From NCBI GenBank assembly GCA_022495005.1, contig JAGYXB010000135.1, positions 2,542,001 through 2,606,000 of the forward strand: a stretch of DNA of 64,000 bases, given 5' to 3'. A model generated the notes under the pieces. It ran no database searches. It was not told where the DNA came from and saw nothing but the letters and a program-made list of their open reading frames with translations. Positions 10,706 to 23,574 of the stretch are shown here, in pieces. Positions within the stretch are counted from its first letter, which is position 1. Every line of letters begins with the position of its first letter. This DNA is from Rhyacophila brunnea (Eukaryota > Arthropoda > Insecta > Trichoptera > Rhyacophilidae). The position numbers were made by a program, and so were the translations under genes.

Positions 10706-11026
10706 TTGAGTTTGAAAATGATCTAACTAAAATCTCCTCACTTGTGATAGTTAGTGTGCAGAAAGGTTTTTTATTATCGTTAAAAATAATATCATTTGCA
10801 TGTATTTCAATATAATATATGTACCTAAGTGTAATTTATTTTCATAAATTAAAATACATACGTATAACATAACTTCACCCATTTATAAGAGATAAAATTG
10901 AGATAATATACAGAGTGCTTCGGAAGGAATAGTAATGTTTATATTTTCGGAGGTGGTAGTATGAACTATTACGAGTAAAAAAGTAACCAATGTGTCTAAT
11001 TGTTGGTGGTACAGCTGTTGTAGTGT
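10706..11026. other. AT-rich spacer
   Basis: No gene recognised. Confidence 0.4.
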
Positions 11027-11146
11027 ATAGTATTGTATTGTATTGTATTGTATTGCATTGCATTGCATTGTATTGTATTGTACACTACACTACACCACAC
11101 CACACCACACCACACTACACTACATTACATTACATTATATAAATAA
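11027..11146 (+). repeat. Pentanucleotide mosaic microsatellite
   Basis: A run of TATTG units passes through GCATT variants back to TATTG, then switches to ACACT/ACACC and finally ACATT units. The period of five is kept throughout (about 24 units). The two halves are roughly purine/pyrimidine mirror types: GT-rich on the left and CA-rich on the right. Confidence 0.9.
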
Positions 11147-11960
11147 TAAAGTAAATTATACTTGAATCTTTCCCTGATACCTTTAGTAAGGCTTTTTATT
11201 GGTAACATTAATTACACAACTCTATCTCCCACTAACATTAAACACATGTTTATATTGAACGTTGTTACTTGAAATAATCCGTACTACTAACACCTAAAAA
11301 ATATTACTCCTGAAACACCCTGTAGTGTAAATGTAAAAAGTGCTATTTTTATTCCAGTTATAGACATTAGCACAAATGTTGTTTGATACTTGCTAATGCA
11401 TATTGCAGTACATTGGGTAGCATATATGCATAATTTGCTTTTCGCCTGAGAGAAATGATATGTATTTTTCTCTTTTTCCATTACATTTTCCACTTCTCTG
11501 TTCTTTAACAACATAATAAATACGTTTATTTTCATCATAATGTATCACTATTTTATTCAATTTTCTCTGCAATTTATTACGATTAATAGATGCTTTTATT
11601 CAGTAATATTATTTCTAATTGTGTATGGTAATGTGGTATATCTATAGCAATCATTATTACCACTCAGCATTAAATGAGTGACATACTTTAATATAATATG
11701 TTCTGTTGTCAAAACAAAACAATAAAGCGATAATGACTGTCGGCATTTTCTCAATCATAACTAGGTAGATCTGTAGAGTATGTTATGATTTGTTAATTGC
11801 GACAATATATCTTGTAGTATATGTACTGCATTTGTATAAATTGTAAGGAAAATCCACGAATTCTCACTCATCGAGTCCGTCACGCTACGCACTACTATTA
11901 TCACGAATTCTTCGATCGACATAGTCAACCGTCATTCCACTCGAATCAAGTCTCTCGCGA
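11147..11960. other. AT-rich spacer
   Basis: Short ORFs only. Sequence near 11870-11960 is less AT-rich, but nothing was recognised. Confidence 0.4.
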
Positions 11961-12232
11961 ATTTTTTTAGCTATCTTTAAGTAGAATTGAATTCATTTTC
12001 AGTTAATTCGGTTTTTTATGAAAAGTTATTTCGACACCATTATTGATTGCTAGGGGTCTGGGGTCTTAGCAACTAAAAAATTAAAATAAACGTGCGTTAC
12101 TATGGAAATTAATATGACATGTCAAGTACATTTTTTTTTGATCGTTTAAGCTAATCAAGTCAAGTTTATTTGGTTCAACAGAAAATTTAAAAACGTTGTA
12201 TATAAAAAGTTTTTTTTATCTTGTAATTATTT
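11961..12232 (+). repeat. Interspersed repeat family R3, copy 2 (5' truncated)
   Basis: Matches 2750-3077 from TTTAGCTATCTTTAAGTAGA through AGTTATTTCG, CTTAGCAACTAAAAAATTA and CGTGCGTTACTATGGAAAT to AAAAACGTTGTATATAAAAA and the end TTGTAATTATTT. The 5' third is absent and one internal block (about 35 bases) is deleted relative to copy 1. Confidence 0.75.
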
Positions 12233-12980
12233 CCTAATTTTATTATGTAACAATAATAGTTTCATTCAAACATAGCTCTTCTAAGGGGTAAATGTAATTA
12301 GCAGTATCAAGAAAGAATAATAAATACTTCAGGCGTTTGTAATTTCATCCATTAAATAATCATTTTGATATGCAAGACGCCAGTAATGGCTGAAAAATTA
12401 TATTCGCTATGCCACTGGAGACAAAAAACTTAATTTACAGCATTCATTTTCATTCCAAATGCAAGTTTTTCTTTCTAATGGCTTGGAGATATATATTAAA
12501 GTTCGCAATAAATCATACTGTAGACGCAATGAAATAGTGGAAAAGTACCTATGTAATAGTATTATGGTAAAAGTTTTATGAATTACTACAATATTCTTTA
12601 AAAAACTACATAATATTATAAGATTTCATGAATATATTTCATCAAAGTTTATTATTTTTTATAATATAATAAAAACGAAAGAAATGTATGTCGATGCTAA
12701 TAGTTAGGTATATATATTTTGAATAACTTTCACCATACTATACTATTTGCTTTATAGTGTTAACTGACAATAATTATTGGTGAAAATATACTGTATTAAT
12801 TATTTTAATTAATATTTATTCAATTATTATACATGTATCACGATATGATGTGTATTAAACAAGTATTTTGTTGTGATGATAATTAAAACACAATATACAC
12901 ACACACTTCAATATCAAATAATTAACTATTTCTTTTATTCAACGAATAATTCACAGGATTTAAGAATATATTATTCTGAT
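12233..12980. other. AT-rich spacer
   Basis: Nothing recognised. Confidence 0.4.
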
Positions 12981-13271
12981 TATTGAACATATATAATTTA
13001 GAAAAACACTTTCTGAGAGAGTATATTATAACCAATAGAAAAAATCTTTTTTGGAAAAAAGTGAGCCACCCCGGCCGGGAATCGAACCCTGCATCTCCAC
13101 GGGTTTACGCCCCATTTCGTCGCATTTAACCAATGTGCTACGGCGTGACATACTAATTGCGACAAAATTTAACTATTGGTCAATTTTAATACCTACTCAT
13201 CAGCGCTCTTCCAAATCAAGCTACTGTATACTCTGTCAGAAAGTGTTTTTCTAAATTATATATGTTCAATA
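12981..13271 (-). mobile_element. Fold-back element with tRNA-like core
   Basis: Inverted repeats of about 45 bases bound the element: 12981-13025 begins TATTGAACATATATAATTTA and 13227-13271 is its reverse complement with a single mismatch. Inside, on the minus strand (about 13155-13063), is a tRNA-like block with an A-box-like TAGCACATTGGTTAAATGC and the B-box GGGTTCGATTCC. Acceptor arms do not pair, so it is a tRNA-derived sequence rather than a tRNA gene. No clear target duplication was identified. The near-identity of the arms suggests recent origin. Confidence 0.7.
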
Positions 13272-14034
13272 TCAAATAAATATATACATCGGACTGTATA
13301 TTTTCGAAATAATGAAATAGAGTAAAAGTGATACAAATACATAAGTATAAGTAGGTAATTGCCATTATTGAGACGTATATTTTCAAAAATCAATAAAAAT
13401 ACGTAGGTAGATTATTATTAGGTATATATTATTATATTCATAACTTTAAGAGTCACCAAAATGAAAAAGAAATAAACCTTAAAAACGATACAAAATCTTA
13501 TTGATCTTGATACACGTATAATTTTATTTTGCTCATCTTTATTGCAGTGGTGGTTTTTCAGCTAATAAAAATAATCACATTTGAAAATACAATACTATAA
13601 CAAAAATTAACGTTTATATTAACAATTTATGCTTTAAATAGAAATACGTTATTTTCCATACATATATTTAATTGTAGATTATTTGTCGTTCTTTGGAATT
13701 AAGCGTCTCATATTATTAAGCATTGCATTGCGCATGGAAGCTTCATATGATAAAACATAATACTATTATCGTAGTATGATAAAAAAAAAACATTCCTAAT
13801 AATTCCGTACATTTCTAATTAAAATAATTAAAACCCGACACTACAATTTATTTTATAATAAATTCAAACGTATTCGCCATATCAGATTTATCACTATTGT
13901 GCAGTTGAAATTAATGGCCGGATTACTTTCGATAACAAAATGAGATAAATTGTGATGAAAACCATAATGTTAATATTATATTATTGTATAATAAATAGTC
14001 ACCAAACAGTCAAGTGGTTTGGTATTTGTGGTAA
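13272..14034. other. AT-rich spacer
   Basis: Nothing recognised. Confidence 0.4.
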
Positions 14035-14200
14035 AATTACACTGGCCCATGTAATTAATCACATCTGAATCGTGAACTGATGCTTCGGAAAAGTTGCAGT
14101 CATATATAAAAGCCGATTTCCACTGGAGTCCCACCGTTTTATTACGCTATCAATCAAAGTTGTACGAAACAATAGTCTTAGATTAAGTGAGTATTTGATG
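14035..14200 (+). promoter_or_regulatory. Possible core promoter with downstream splice donor
   Basis: CATATATAAAAGCCG (about 14101-14115) is a strong TATA-box-like word in a stretch of normal complexity. About 45 bases downstream is ATCAATCAAAGTTG, a weak initiator candidate, and at about 14186 AAGTGAGTATTT resembles a 5' splice site. This would fit a short non-coding first exon, but no partner exon was found and chance is quite possible in AT-rich DNA. Confidence 0.25.
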
Positions 14201-15660
14201 GTAAAGTACATATACTAAAATATTTGACTTCTCAGGAAAAAGCTTTCGTTCAGTACTTATACTGAGCTTTCTTTGAATATTTTTTTACTGCGTGTAGTTA
14301 AAGTTTTATTTCGTACTTTACTTTGAGTATATGAACACAACCATGACATTAATAGTCGCATCTTTTAGTATTGTGCGTAATTCTACAAAATAAAAACTGA
14401 AATTTTCACCACTTTTCTCTTTTTCGGCTGTCTTTCGCTTGCTTCTTTTTTCCACCGTGGGTGAGAATAAAATATATTAAAAAGAGTAAAACAAAATAAT
14501 ATGTAGTACCTATGTAATGGACACTATTTTATAAACATCGCAACCGATTTCGTTCACTTAGGGTTAGAGGAATATCGTCATTTCTAATGAACTGGGTACA
14601 CCAGTATTCAGCTCAAATTTACTAGTTCAGAGGAGGGCGAGGTATATTAAATTTCGTGTAAAAATATGGTACATAGTAACATAAAGTTTAAGAGAAACAT
14701 TTTCTCACAGTCAGTAAGTAGTTACTGAGTTATTTTTTTATAAATATTTCATACAAAAATAATAGTGTACATAATATATATTATAAAGAACATTAATAAT
14801 GTACTTAACTTATTTAATCCTACAGATTCTTTATTAAAATGTATTGTATATTTTCCAACATACAAAAGTGTCACAACAATCTAAGCATTATAGTAAAGCA
14901 TGCAGAAATCCCTTGCTAGGCCTAAATCCTCGGTCTTGAGCTTTCGGGCGTTATATATGAGGAAGTATAAAGGGAGAAATAAAGCGCGAAATCCTGGCGG
15001 GGGTTCCATGATTCAATTCTGATGACCAACGACCCTTATTTACCGCGTCTCGCCCTCACTTTGATACTACGGTTGTCACCCTTCGACCTCCTCTACTTCC
15101 GTTTTAAGTAACTAGCTCAAAGTATACTCGTCCTTCATAATAGAGTAGTACGTAAGTTCTTGCTTAAGTTTTTCGTTTCGATTCGGTTTATTTTTGTTTT
15201 ATTTTAGGAATATTTACTTTTATATACTCGAAAAAAATGGTGGACTCTAACAAATATAATTATGCCATTTCTAAACATACTTTAAACTATTAATCTCTCC
15301 ATCAACATAGTAAAAAATGTATGTTTAATCTAACCGTTCATATGGTCAGTTTAGACCATGGGTTTAAAACTTGTGTGCGGTATTTTGAATGAATCAAAAA
15401 TGTATTTTTGTTTAAGTATTTTGTTTTCTAAATTAACACATACCAACTTAATAGTACAAATAACAAATTATTTCCATTGTCTTTTTTTGTTACATATATG
15501 TAATAAATAATTACAATAATACATTTCCGAAACGTAATAAATAAGCCTAAATGTGTGTGTATGTAATTGTCATTAACTCAATTATAACATATTCATAAAG
15601 TTTACATTTTTGGAAGATGAGATTTTTCCAAAATCATGTAGATTCATATATTTAGAGATA
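14201..15660. other. Mostly AT-rich spacer with a GC-elevated patch
   Basis: 14900-15130 is of higher GC (CGAAATCCTGGCGGGGGTTC; TACCGCGTCTCGCCCTCA) and non-repetitive, with no ORF; it may be regulatory. The rest shows nothing. Confidence 0.35.
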
Positions 15661-17022
15661 GGGTAAGAGCTACAATTATTGGCCAGTTTAGGATTTTTTC
15701 AACTTTGTTAATTTTTTGTGGACACATATCATTAGGAAGGTGAAATAAAAAAACAAAATTTGTTAAATTGTTTATTTGTTTATAATAATTAATTATCAGA
15801 ACATTTAAAAAAATATATTTTTCATCATAAAAAAATAATCAAAAAAAGGGCAGAAATCTACAATTATTGGCCACTTTTTTCAATTATTGGCCACCCCAAA
15901 ATTGCTCTAATAAACAAAAATTAAAAAACAGTTTATGTAATATTATGATCACACATCATTATTGAGTGTTCAATCAAGTACTTAATGCAACTTTATCGTC
16001 ATTTTAGTAGACATACGTAACATATTACTTAAAAATACAAAGAACACATTGAGTTACAGTGAGAGAGGTATATTTAATTAAATACGTAGGGCTTGTTGGA
16101 AATTGATTTCAAAAATTCAAAATAAGATTACCTAGAAGTTAACATACATCTTGACGTAGCATAGAGGATAAATGAGAATCATTAAAGTTTTCCCACAATC
16201 GGAACAGCATACAAAACTTTTCAGTAGAGGATTTTTGTGGAATGAATTTTAGTTTTGAATTTTTGCGTGCTTCTTGTTACTAAACGCAAAGACTCTTCAC
16301 TATGGTCTTTCATATACTATATTGCATCTTTTATTCTTCCGTTCTTGACTATATTTCATTCGTTTATTTTGATGCATTTTTATTCTGGAACAATCAAGAA
16401 AAAGGTGTCTATTATTGGCCATCAAAAGAACAATTATAGGCCAGGTGGCCAACATTTATCTACGAATGTCGGAGAAATATAATAAAAACAAAGATGATTA
16501 ATAATACCGTTAAAACACTATTCAACTAATAAAAATAAATGTTATACTTTACTAATTAGTCACATATTCTATTATTAGCCAGGCCGGCCGATAAAGGAAA
16601 ATCGACGTATTTTCGAATCAGTTATTGGCCACCATCATAATATACCTACCGACCTATTTTTTCCAAAATATATGTCTAATGATGTATACATAAATCAAAT
16701 ACATATATACTTTTGTCAATTGGATTAGCATTTTGTATGATATTAAATGTTTAACATACCTTTTAACAGAAGTCATGTCCTCGTACAATTTACAACAAAT
16801 CCCACTTATTTCACGGTTTCGCTCGAACTGTCAGATAAAAATGCGGTTTTGAGGTTTTTTTGTAATGCTTAAAGTAACAGTTATCTGTTTTACTAATGGA
16901 GGAACAATTGACGAGATTTCTTAATAAATTAACAGACGGCAATGTTGATTTAATATCTTAAAAAACTAGATTTTATCTGCAAGTGGCCAATAATTGAAGC
17001 TGGCCCATAATAGTACCTCTTA
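15661..17022. mobile_element. TIR element with arrayed AATTATTGGCCA motifs
   Basis: The left end GGGTAAGAGCTACAATTATT (15661-15680), with GGCCAG following, is mirrored at the right end: the complement of 16998-17022 reads GGTAAGAGGTACTATTATGG then GCCAG. TA lies directly outside both ends (15659-15660 and 17023-17024), consistent with a TA target duplication as in Tc1/mariner-like elements. The motif AATTATTGGCCA or close variants recurs at 15674, 15862, 15882, 16410, 16432, 16571, 16621 and, inverted, 16984. No transposase was recognised; the 75-codon ORF at 16255 lacks known motifs. The motif array may be transposase binding sites. Confidence 0.6.
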
Positions 17023-19085
17023 CCTACATCTAATTTGAATTTCTTGAATAAGGTCGTATTAGGTTATAATTAACTTACGGCATAACAATATAAAAAGGGT
17101 TACCCACTCCCGGTCAAGAACATACTATGCATAGTTTTAAAGCTCATGTTTTAACAACGAACACTTTTGCCTAGCGATCAACTCGTAAATTTTATTTGCT
17201 TAATAACAAATGTAAAAATTAATTTATACTTAATTTATTTTCAATTTGATGAGGAAAATACTTGTTAGAATTTTTGTTTTAATATACTTAATTTAATCTA
17301 AGAAACAATAAAAACTTATCAGACAGTACGAAATCTAATATAAAAAAAATCCTTAAGGTTATACCTCAGTTGAGGCATGGTCTAAAAAGGTCGTGGCTAT
17401 GCGATGCGCGGATTGTGCAAATGACGCGTGCCGAACGAAATATAATTTGTCATATAAATCCAACATGCGTCCATTTAATGTTCTGTTTATTGTTCTATCA
17501 GTAACAATACTAATATATTCATTGACATGTTTTCTTACATATGTAACGTTTTTTAGTCATCTTTACACGATTTAAGAATTAATACCCCCGTCGCCATCAC
17601 GAAACAAATTGACATGCTCACAGCTCGACTTTCGCTCTCCGATTGCCAGCGAGTCCAAAATTTCGTCGCACCTATAGTTGAAAATTATTTGCCGTTTCAC
17701 TGAAGTACGCTCATAAAGAAAATACATCGCAAATTATTAAATAGTTAAATACTAATAATATAGGAAAAAAAAATACTATAAATTGAATTTTAATTATCCT
17801 TACTAATTATGATTAATATCGTTTTTACGATCTTTTTTATAAACATTCATTATGACGACATGGTCCATCGTAATATACATATTTTAAAACTATAATCTTT
17901 TTCATAAAAATGAAACTGAAGCCATTAAAAGCAATTCTTATGAAATAGTAATCAAACATCATCAATTATAATGTATACTTTTAATTATGACTTATTCAAA
18001 AAGGTAGATACATATCAAATAAATAAATACGAATCCCATATTTTAACCAATTTGCACTGCAAATAAATATTACTTAACAACGCATTTCAGACTAAGCCAA
18101 ACGAAAAATTACATGTTATAAAAGTCAATGTGAGTGCATGTCATTTATCACATTTATTACCCACAGTAACTACGGATAAAAATGTTTACATGGTTTATTT
18201 TTAACAATAAAAGCGGAAAGAGACTGCAGTAATGACATAAATACAACCATTAATCACGTCTTATATAAAAAAAGATATATCAATATCTCCGGATGCATTA
18301 AAATCGCAAGAGATCGTTAGTAGTTGAATGCACTATGATATGTATCGTCTGCTGAACTATAACTGAACTTTTTTGCTAGAAGTCTGGCGCTTTTCTTGTT
18401 CGGTGCCTCCGGGGGTTCCCATTGAACGAGCATGTTTCCTTTTGTGATGCCTGTCACACAAACACAGCGCAGCATTTGGCCAAATTCACACGAAGTGTAA
18501 ATCTGTACAGATTAAACGAATGGATATGGACAATTTTACGACCGATGAGAGATATGTTCTCGTTGATATAAAGGTGTATTTCGGTATTCGCAGTTGTAAA
18601 GCAAATAATGCGTCTGATTTTCAATCAAGTGATCTGTAAATTTCAGCCGAAAGGTTATAAATCAGCAATAAAAATAGTCTTTCTTTGAAGTGATATAACT
18701 TATAATTTTTTATAAAATAAACTGTAATTGTTTCTTAGTTATGTTATTAATTATGGTTAATGCAGGTATGTCCAACTTCAAGTAGTTTGTGATTTACTAT
18801 CCAATATCAAAATTGACAGTGATTTGCCAAACTATTTCATTGTCATCATTCAACTTGAATAAACGTATTATATTTGGAAAGTGACAGAAAGCTGATTGAC
18901 CATAGTGAGACGATATAAAGTAAACATCAATACCATCATAAATAAATAATCAATTTTCCAAGCGTCGTGGAAAAGTTTTGGTCTTTTTTGAGCATTCATT
19001 TGTCATTACACTCACCGTCAAAATATTCTCTAAAGAGACTACTGCGCAACGGTGAAAGGAAATTGCGCGGAGAATTTTTCTCTCC
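17023..19085. other. Spacer with two GC-elevated patches
   Basis: Mostly AT-rich. 17575-17700 (CGTCGCCATCACG, CTTTCGCTCTCCG) and 18380-18560 (GGTGCCTCCGGGGGTTCCC) are of higher complexity without ORF or repeat match. No gene recognised. Confidence 0.35.
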
Positions 19086-19127
19086 CACACCCGGCAGTCT
19101 GTGTTATATACTCGTATGTCAAATCAG

Positions 19128-19262
19128 GAATTACGACGAGGTCACGTGGATTTTCTCATGGTTAATTTAAAAACGGCTTTCACGTAAGCGCTGGTTAAGG
19201 AAATAAAAATAGAAAAAGTGAACGCTTCCATAATACAACTGAATGTGCACGATTTTTATATT
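19128..19262 (+). repeat. Diverged duplicate segment, copy 2
   Basis: Same ordered blocks as 6770-6935: ACGAGGTCACGT, GGTTAATTTAAAAACGGCTTTC, GGAAATAAAAATAG, GCTTCC and CAACTGAATGT. The region around it (19040-19170) is less AT-rich than average. Confidence 0.55.
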
Positions 19263-19891
19263 CATGTCCACATAATATATACCTATTACGCTATCGTCCA
19301 AATTCTATCCACAATCGACCGGTTTATCGCAATCGACGCGTTGGAAATACTTGATTTAGGGAATCCATGTCATTTCTTAAATAATTTATTTTTCACTTTC
19401 ACATTTCACAAAATATTCGTTTAAACATCGCTTGTAATTATTAAGTCTGAAGCAAAGAGCAAAACCTGGGATGCTTAATAAACTGTTTATAATATTAAGT
19501 ATGTGGACATACACGTGATGTATTTAAATGATTTTATTTTAAAATTTGACCCCAATAACTTAAATAACTTTTTTAACTGGATATATAGCTCAAAGAAGAC
19601 ATAATCGCTGGACTAACCAATGGTACCCAAAAGGTATAATATTATGTTAAAAATATAGATATAAGATCCGCTATATTGGCGACATATTAAAGTTATACGG
19701 ATTATGTGGCGATACAGTGCACAGGAACGAAAGAAATGGAATCAGTCATTCAGAAATGGATTGATTCAGACTAATAATAATAATTGTAATTGTGATATGC
19801 CAGTTTTATCATAAAGTTAGGTCATATTTAAGAAATTTAATGTATCTAACAACTATATTTTACTAATGTGAATTTTGGTCGCCTTACACTT
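19263..19891. other. AT-rich spacer
   Basis: No feature recognised. Confidence 0.4.
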
Positions 19892-20022
19892 AACAGTTTT
19901 TTCACGAGAAATCGGTGTTGGTCCTTATCTCAACCTATTAGAAACATGGTTTGGGTCCAAACCAACGTTAAAATATAGAATTTAAATTTTTCAGAACCAG
20001 GATTCGTATCCTAGATTCATCA
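19892..20022 (-). repeat. SINE family A, decayed copy
   Basis: On the minus strand: AGGATACGAATCCTGGTTCT (complement of about 19993-20012) is a decayed B-box region. It is followed by the family-A body with TTTGGACCCAAACCATG and AATAGGTTGAGATAAGGACC and by the ACGAGAA... segment near the tail. The order matches the copy at 48503-48740. Confidence 0.6.
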
Positions 20023-21544
20023 CTTCATTACAACTCTGTATACTGAATATTGGATATACAGCTAATGGATCTGTAACACTGTAACGTTGTCTTTGTAAAA
20101 ACTGTTACCTTTTATTGTTTCACTTTAACGCCTTCACTACATTTTTTAATATATTATATTAAAGAAAAATATATTATAGTCAAAAACGTTTTAATAAAAA
20201 TAGTAATATTTTAAATATTACTGTTGGGAATAATTTGGTATTGAACGTGATTCTTTCGAAGAATTTCGAAAATAGCGTGACAGACTGCTTTTATTCATAT
20301 ATCATGGTTTATTTAGAACATGTCAAGCATTTCAAGAAACGAGATTTGAATAGAGAAAACATAATACGATTCTTTATTATATTGAGAGTTTGCTTTGGAT
20401 TGTTTCGTGAGACAAATAATACAATATATTTTACATTATTTTTACAATAATAGTAACACTTCGCAGGTCTACGATCTACATTAAAAATATTAATTATTTT
20501 AAATTACAATGTATGCATATCTTTTCAGTTCACTGTTATTTAACTTTTATTATTGTAACTTAATTTTTTCGTAGGTTTTTCTTAAAATGAAAGTAAGTGA
20601 AGCTTTTATCTTATGTTTAAGATGAACACATATATATAATGCCGACAATAATAATTATGCTTAGTTCAGAATTCAGTTATTTGACTTTATTTTAAATGCT
20701 TCACATAGCTTGGGCATGCCTTACATTACTGCCTTACTATCCAAGCACATAATAATCTACGTTCTTATACATCAATTCCACTGAATTAATTGTCATAGAC
20801 AACTCTCATCACGATGTAATGGTACCATACGAGTTATACGTTGGAAATATAAAATACGAATACGCTGGAATAATATGAATGCTCTAAAAGACCATAGAAA
20901 GCAGACTATTAAAGACTGCAAACTGAAACAGTTTGATTAAACTGCATTTCAGATTACAGCATATATTTCTGTTAGGTATGTCGTTGGATAATGGATTCTG
21001 AAGTGAGGAATACAGTACTTTTTACCTTTTATAATGTGATCGATATAATATATAGTTCTACGCATCACATATCAGTCATTTGATGTCTTAGGCTTTTAGA
21101 GGACATCAAATTTAATAATCATAGTATTATCAGTTCAAGAGATAGTAAGTAAGTAATGCATATATATAACTACAGATTTGAAGATTTATAGGTGCAGTGT
21201 TCATACACATGTGCCAGGGAAAATAAATTAAAAAATACAGCAGCAACCTATACGTAAACTAATATTTAGATAATATATATATATATATATATATATTGCT
21301 AAGTAAGTCTGTTGAGAAATGCACTCTTTTCTAACTTAATTATTATTGTTTAACTTATACTGTCTATAGAATATATACAACGGAGCTACGGCTTACTGGT
21401 ATTAGCTGGAATCAGACAAGGGGACTGGCGACCGACAAGGATTCTTGGAGGTGCTATATGGTATCCATATACTCCATTTAAAGGTTGGACATGTCAGAAG
21501 GAGAAGAAATTCTAATTTATTTAACTTTACAATATTCCATTTAC
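20023..21544. other. AT-rich spacer
   Basis: Contains a (TA)n run around 21275-21297. The stretch 21390-21500 is more complex and in one frame reads AGIRQGDWRPTRILGGAIW, vaguely like an RTE C-terminus, but this is too weak to annotate. Confidence 0.35.
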
Positions 21545-21960
21545 TTTTATTTATTCCAATAGAGTTAATTTTTGTTTATAGAATAAACTAATATACTAAA
21601 ATATGGTAAACACTTTATTACCTACGCACTGAGTACAAGATCAAACATCCAGTAAGCGCATTAAATTCCCATTAATCGTATACAATGCAACTATCAGTGA
21701 ACTGAATCCATCAACCGCGGCACCAAAATGTCAGGCTTTTAAAATATATATTAGTTAAAAAAAATTAAATATACATGAATAATTATAGTTTTGCATGTAA
21801 ACTCTCAGATTAGATAAAATAATGGCCTTTTAGGAAAGTTTAACTGATCGTTCAGGATTGGTGAGCTCTGCAACTGTGCTTTATTTATCTCTAATATTAG
21901 ATATGTTGTATTGTTATTATGTGTAAGTAAACCATTATAAATTTGTCGCTATAAATATAA
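21545..21960 (+). repeat. MITE family C, internal part without the end
   Basis: Matches 36225-36720: TTTATAGAATAAACTAATA, TTTATTACCTA, CATTAAATTNCCATTA, then AAACTCTCAGATTAGATAAA and GATTGGTGAGCTCTGCAACT. The TIR-bearing start present at 36101 is missing. Confidence 0.6.
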
Positions 21961-22689
21961 ATAGGTATGCTTATTAATTTTAATACTGTAAGATACTAAC
22001 ACATAATATTACATTAACTTTGGAGCAGCTACGCTATCACATTCCGACTAACGTGAATACAGCGGAAAATTATATGACCTTTTAATATTCAGCTTTGGAC
22101 GATATTTTTTACGTTTTTCAACGTGCTTTATGAAGTGTTTTTATGCAGTAACATAGCGCCTTACATTCAACATTACGTTTTATGAGGAAAGTCGTTTGCA
22201 CTTTAAGTGATTAAACAGGTTACCTAGTCATTGCAATATATTATTTCCTCAGCACGTGCGTTTCTTTTGTTTTTTTACGACCGGAAATCACGCGGGAAAT
22301 GGGAGGGGAATCAAAGTATTCTAATGTTCAAGTAGTAATGAAATGTGACATTTAAAGTTTATTCCGAATGGCCGCATTAAAATATTTTACAAATTTCCGC
22401 TCATACTCTCTAATAAAAATGAATGTTTATTAAATAACTACTACTTTTGAGTATTAATATATAATATAAGACCCCTTATTATAAATTCATTTATCACATT
22501 TGTGTGTATTTTATGATAATACTATTAAACACAGATATTGTTTTAAAATAATTAAAAAAACATAGTCGTTGTGAAAATATAAAAGACTATTCCCTGATTA
22601 TTAGAAATATAAAGGTAACTCGGCGAATAGATAACCGCTAAACAAATGCAATTATATAGTGGAAGTTAACGAACACTAAATAGACACAA
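21961..22689. other. Spacer with a small GC-elevated patch
   Basis: 22240-22330 (AGCACGTGCG, CGACCGGAAATCACGCGGGA) stands out in composition. No gene or repeat recognised. Confidence 0.35.
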
Positions 22690-23190
22690 GTCAGTACTAA
22701 AATATGCTGGATACAAATATTGGCGACTTTCACCTTACCCTGCCTCCAATCACTGAGGAAGCGAACAATACGTTAAATGACACTGGATGCGACGACGAGG
22801 ACCTAGCAGCGAAATTATGATGCCTCCATTAGTGGAGACACACATACTTATTGTTTCCTAATGTCCAACGCCGATTGATGATAACCAGTTTGACTTCTGA
22901 CCATCACACCAGTCTATTGACTGGGCCATAGTGGATTCACTGCCAAGCTCTTTGAGTTTAGACTTGTCATCCAATCAACATATTCATGTGGCGGAGAACT
23001 ACAGGATGCAAACCAAATCCTCTGGGAATTTCCGAGAATGTATTCTGAAAGGGAAGAGATGTTCAAGTCAGTTCAATCAGCTATTGGGTCCATCGGTCTG
23101 ACCTGGTCGCCACAAAAGTCAAATATAATGCTTTAAAAAAAATGCGACGTCTTATTGTGAACCTGAAGATCTCTTCCATAGTTTAGTATG
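22690..23190 (+). pseudogene. Non-LTR retrotransposon ORF2 C-terminal relic
   Basis: At about 22985-23105 the plus strand reads SCGGELQDANQILWEFPRM and continues YSEREEMFKSVQSAIGSIG. This fits the C-terminal zinc-binding block (C-x-C-G-x-x-x-x-x-x-x-H-x-x-x-x-C-P) of jockey/I/R1-like ORF2 proteins. Here the usual H is replaced by Q and the second C of the pair is altered. Upstream sequence with stop codons (22830-22980) looks like the decayed RNase H to C-terminus linker. No intact frame. Confidence 0.6.
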
Positions 23191-23293
23191 TCCGTTTTTT
23201 AGCTTTTTACATATTATTTGTAAATTAATAACAATCATTTGTTTTTATTAATTCTCCGTGCTCCTCTCTATCGTGGACATTTTAATTATATTA
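23191..23293. other. AT-rich flank of Helitron copy 2
   Basis: Ends with A23293, which on the minus strand is the T expected directly after the Helitron CTAG end. Confidence 0.5.
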
Positions 23294-23574
23294 CTAGCTG
23301 AAGTACCCGGCTTCGCACAGGGTCGCTTCGTGGATACATTTATCTTAGATATTTAAAAAATAACAATAAGTTATTATCTTTTTATTATTAAAATATCTGT
23401 GTAATAAAATATGGCAATATGAAAGTAATGCTAATAAGAGTAAAGGTCAAACAAAAGAACACTAAATTAAAATCGAATCTAAAATATGCAAACGTTATTA
23501 ATAGTATTAATATGTAGAAAAAAATTCAAAATTGGATAGAACAAACAAACAGAAAACTTTGTATTTTGTATAAT

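Noticed and set aside
13063..13155. tRNA gene on the minus strand
   Set aside because: B-box is good, but arms do not pair and no anticodon loop can be placed; it lies within a fold-back element.
21390..21530. Possible RTE C-terminus (AGIRQGDWRPTRILGGAIW)
   Set aside because: Similarity depends on frame choice and lacks a second supporting block.
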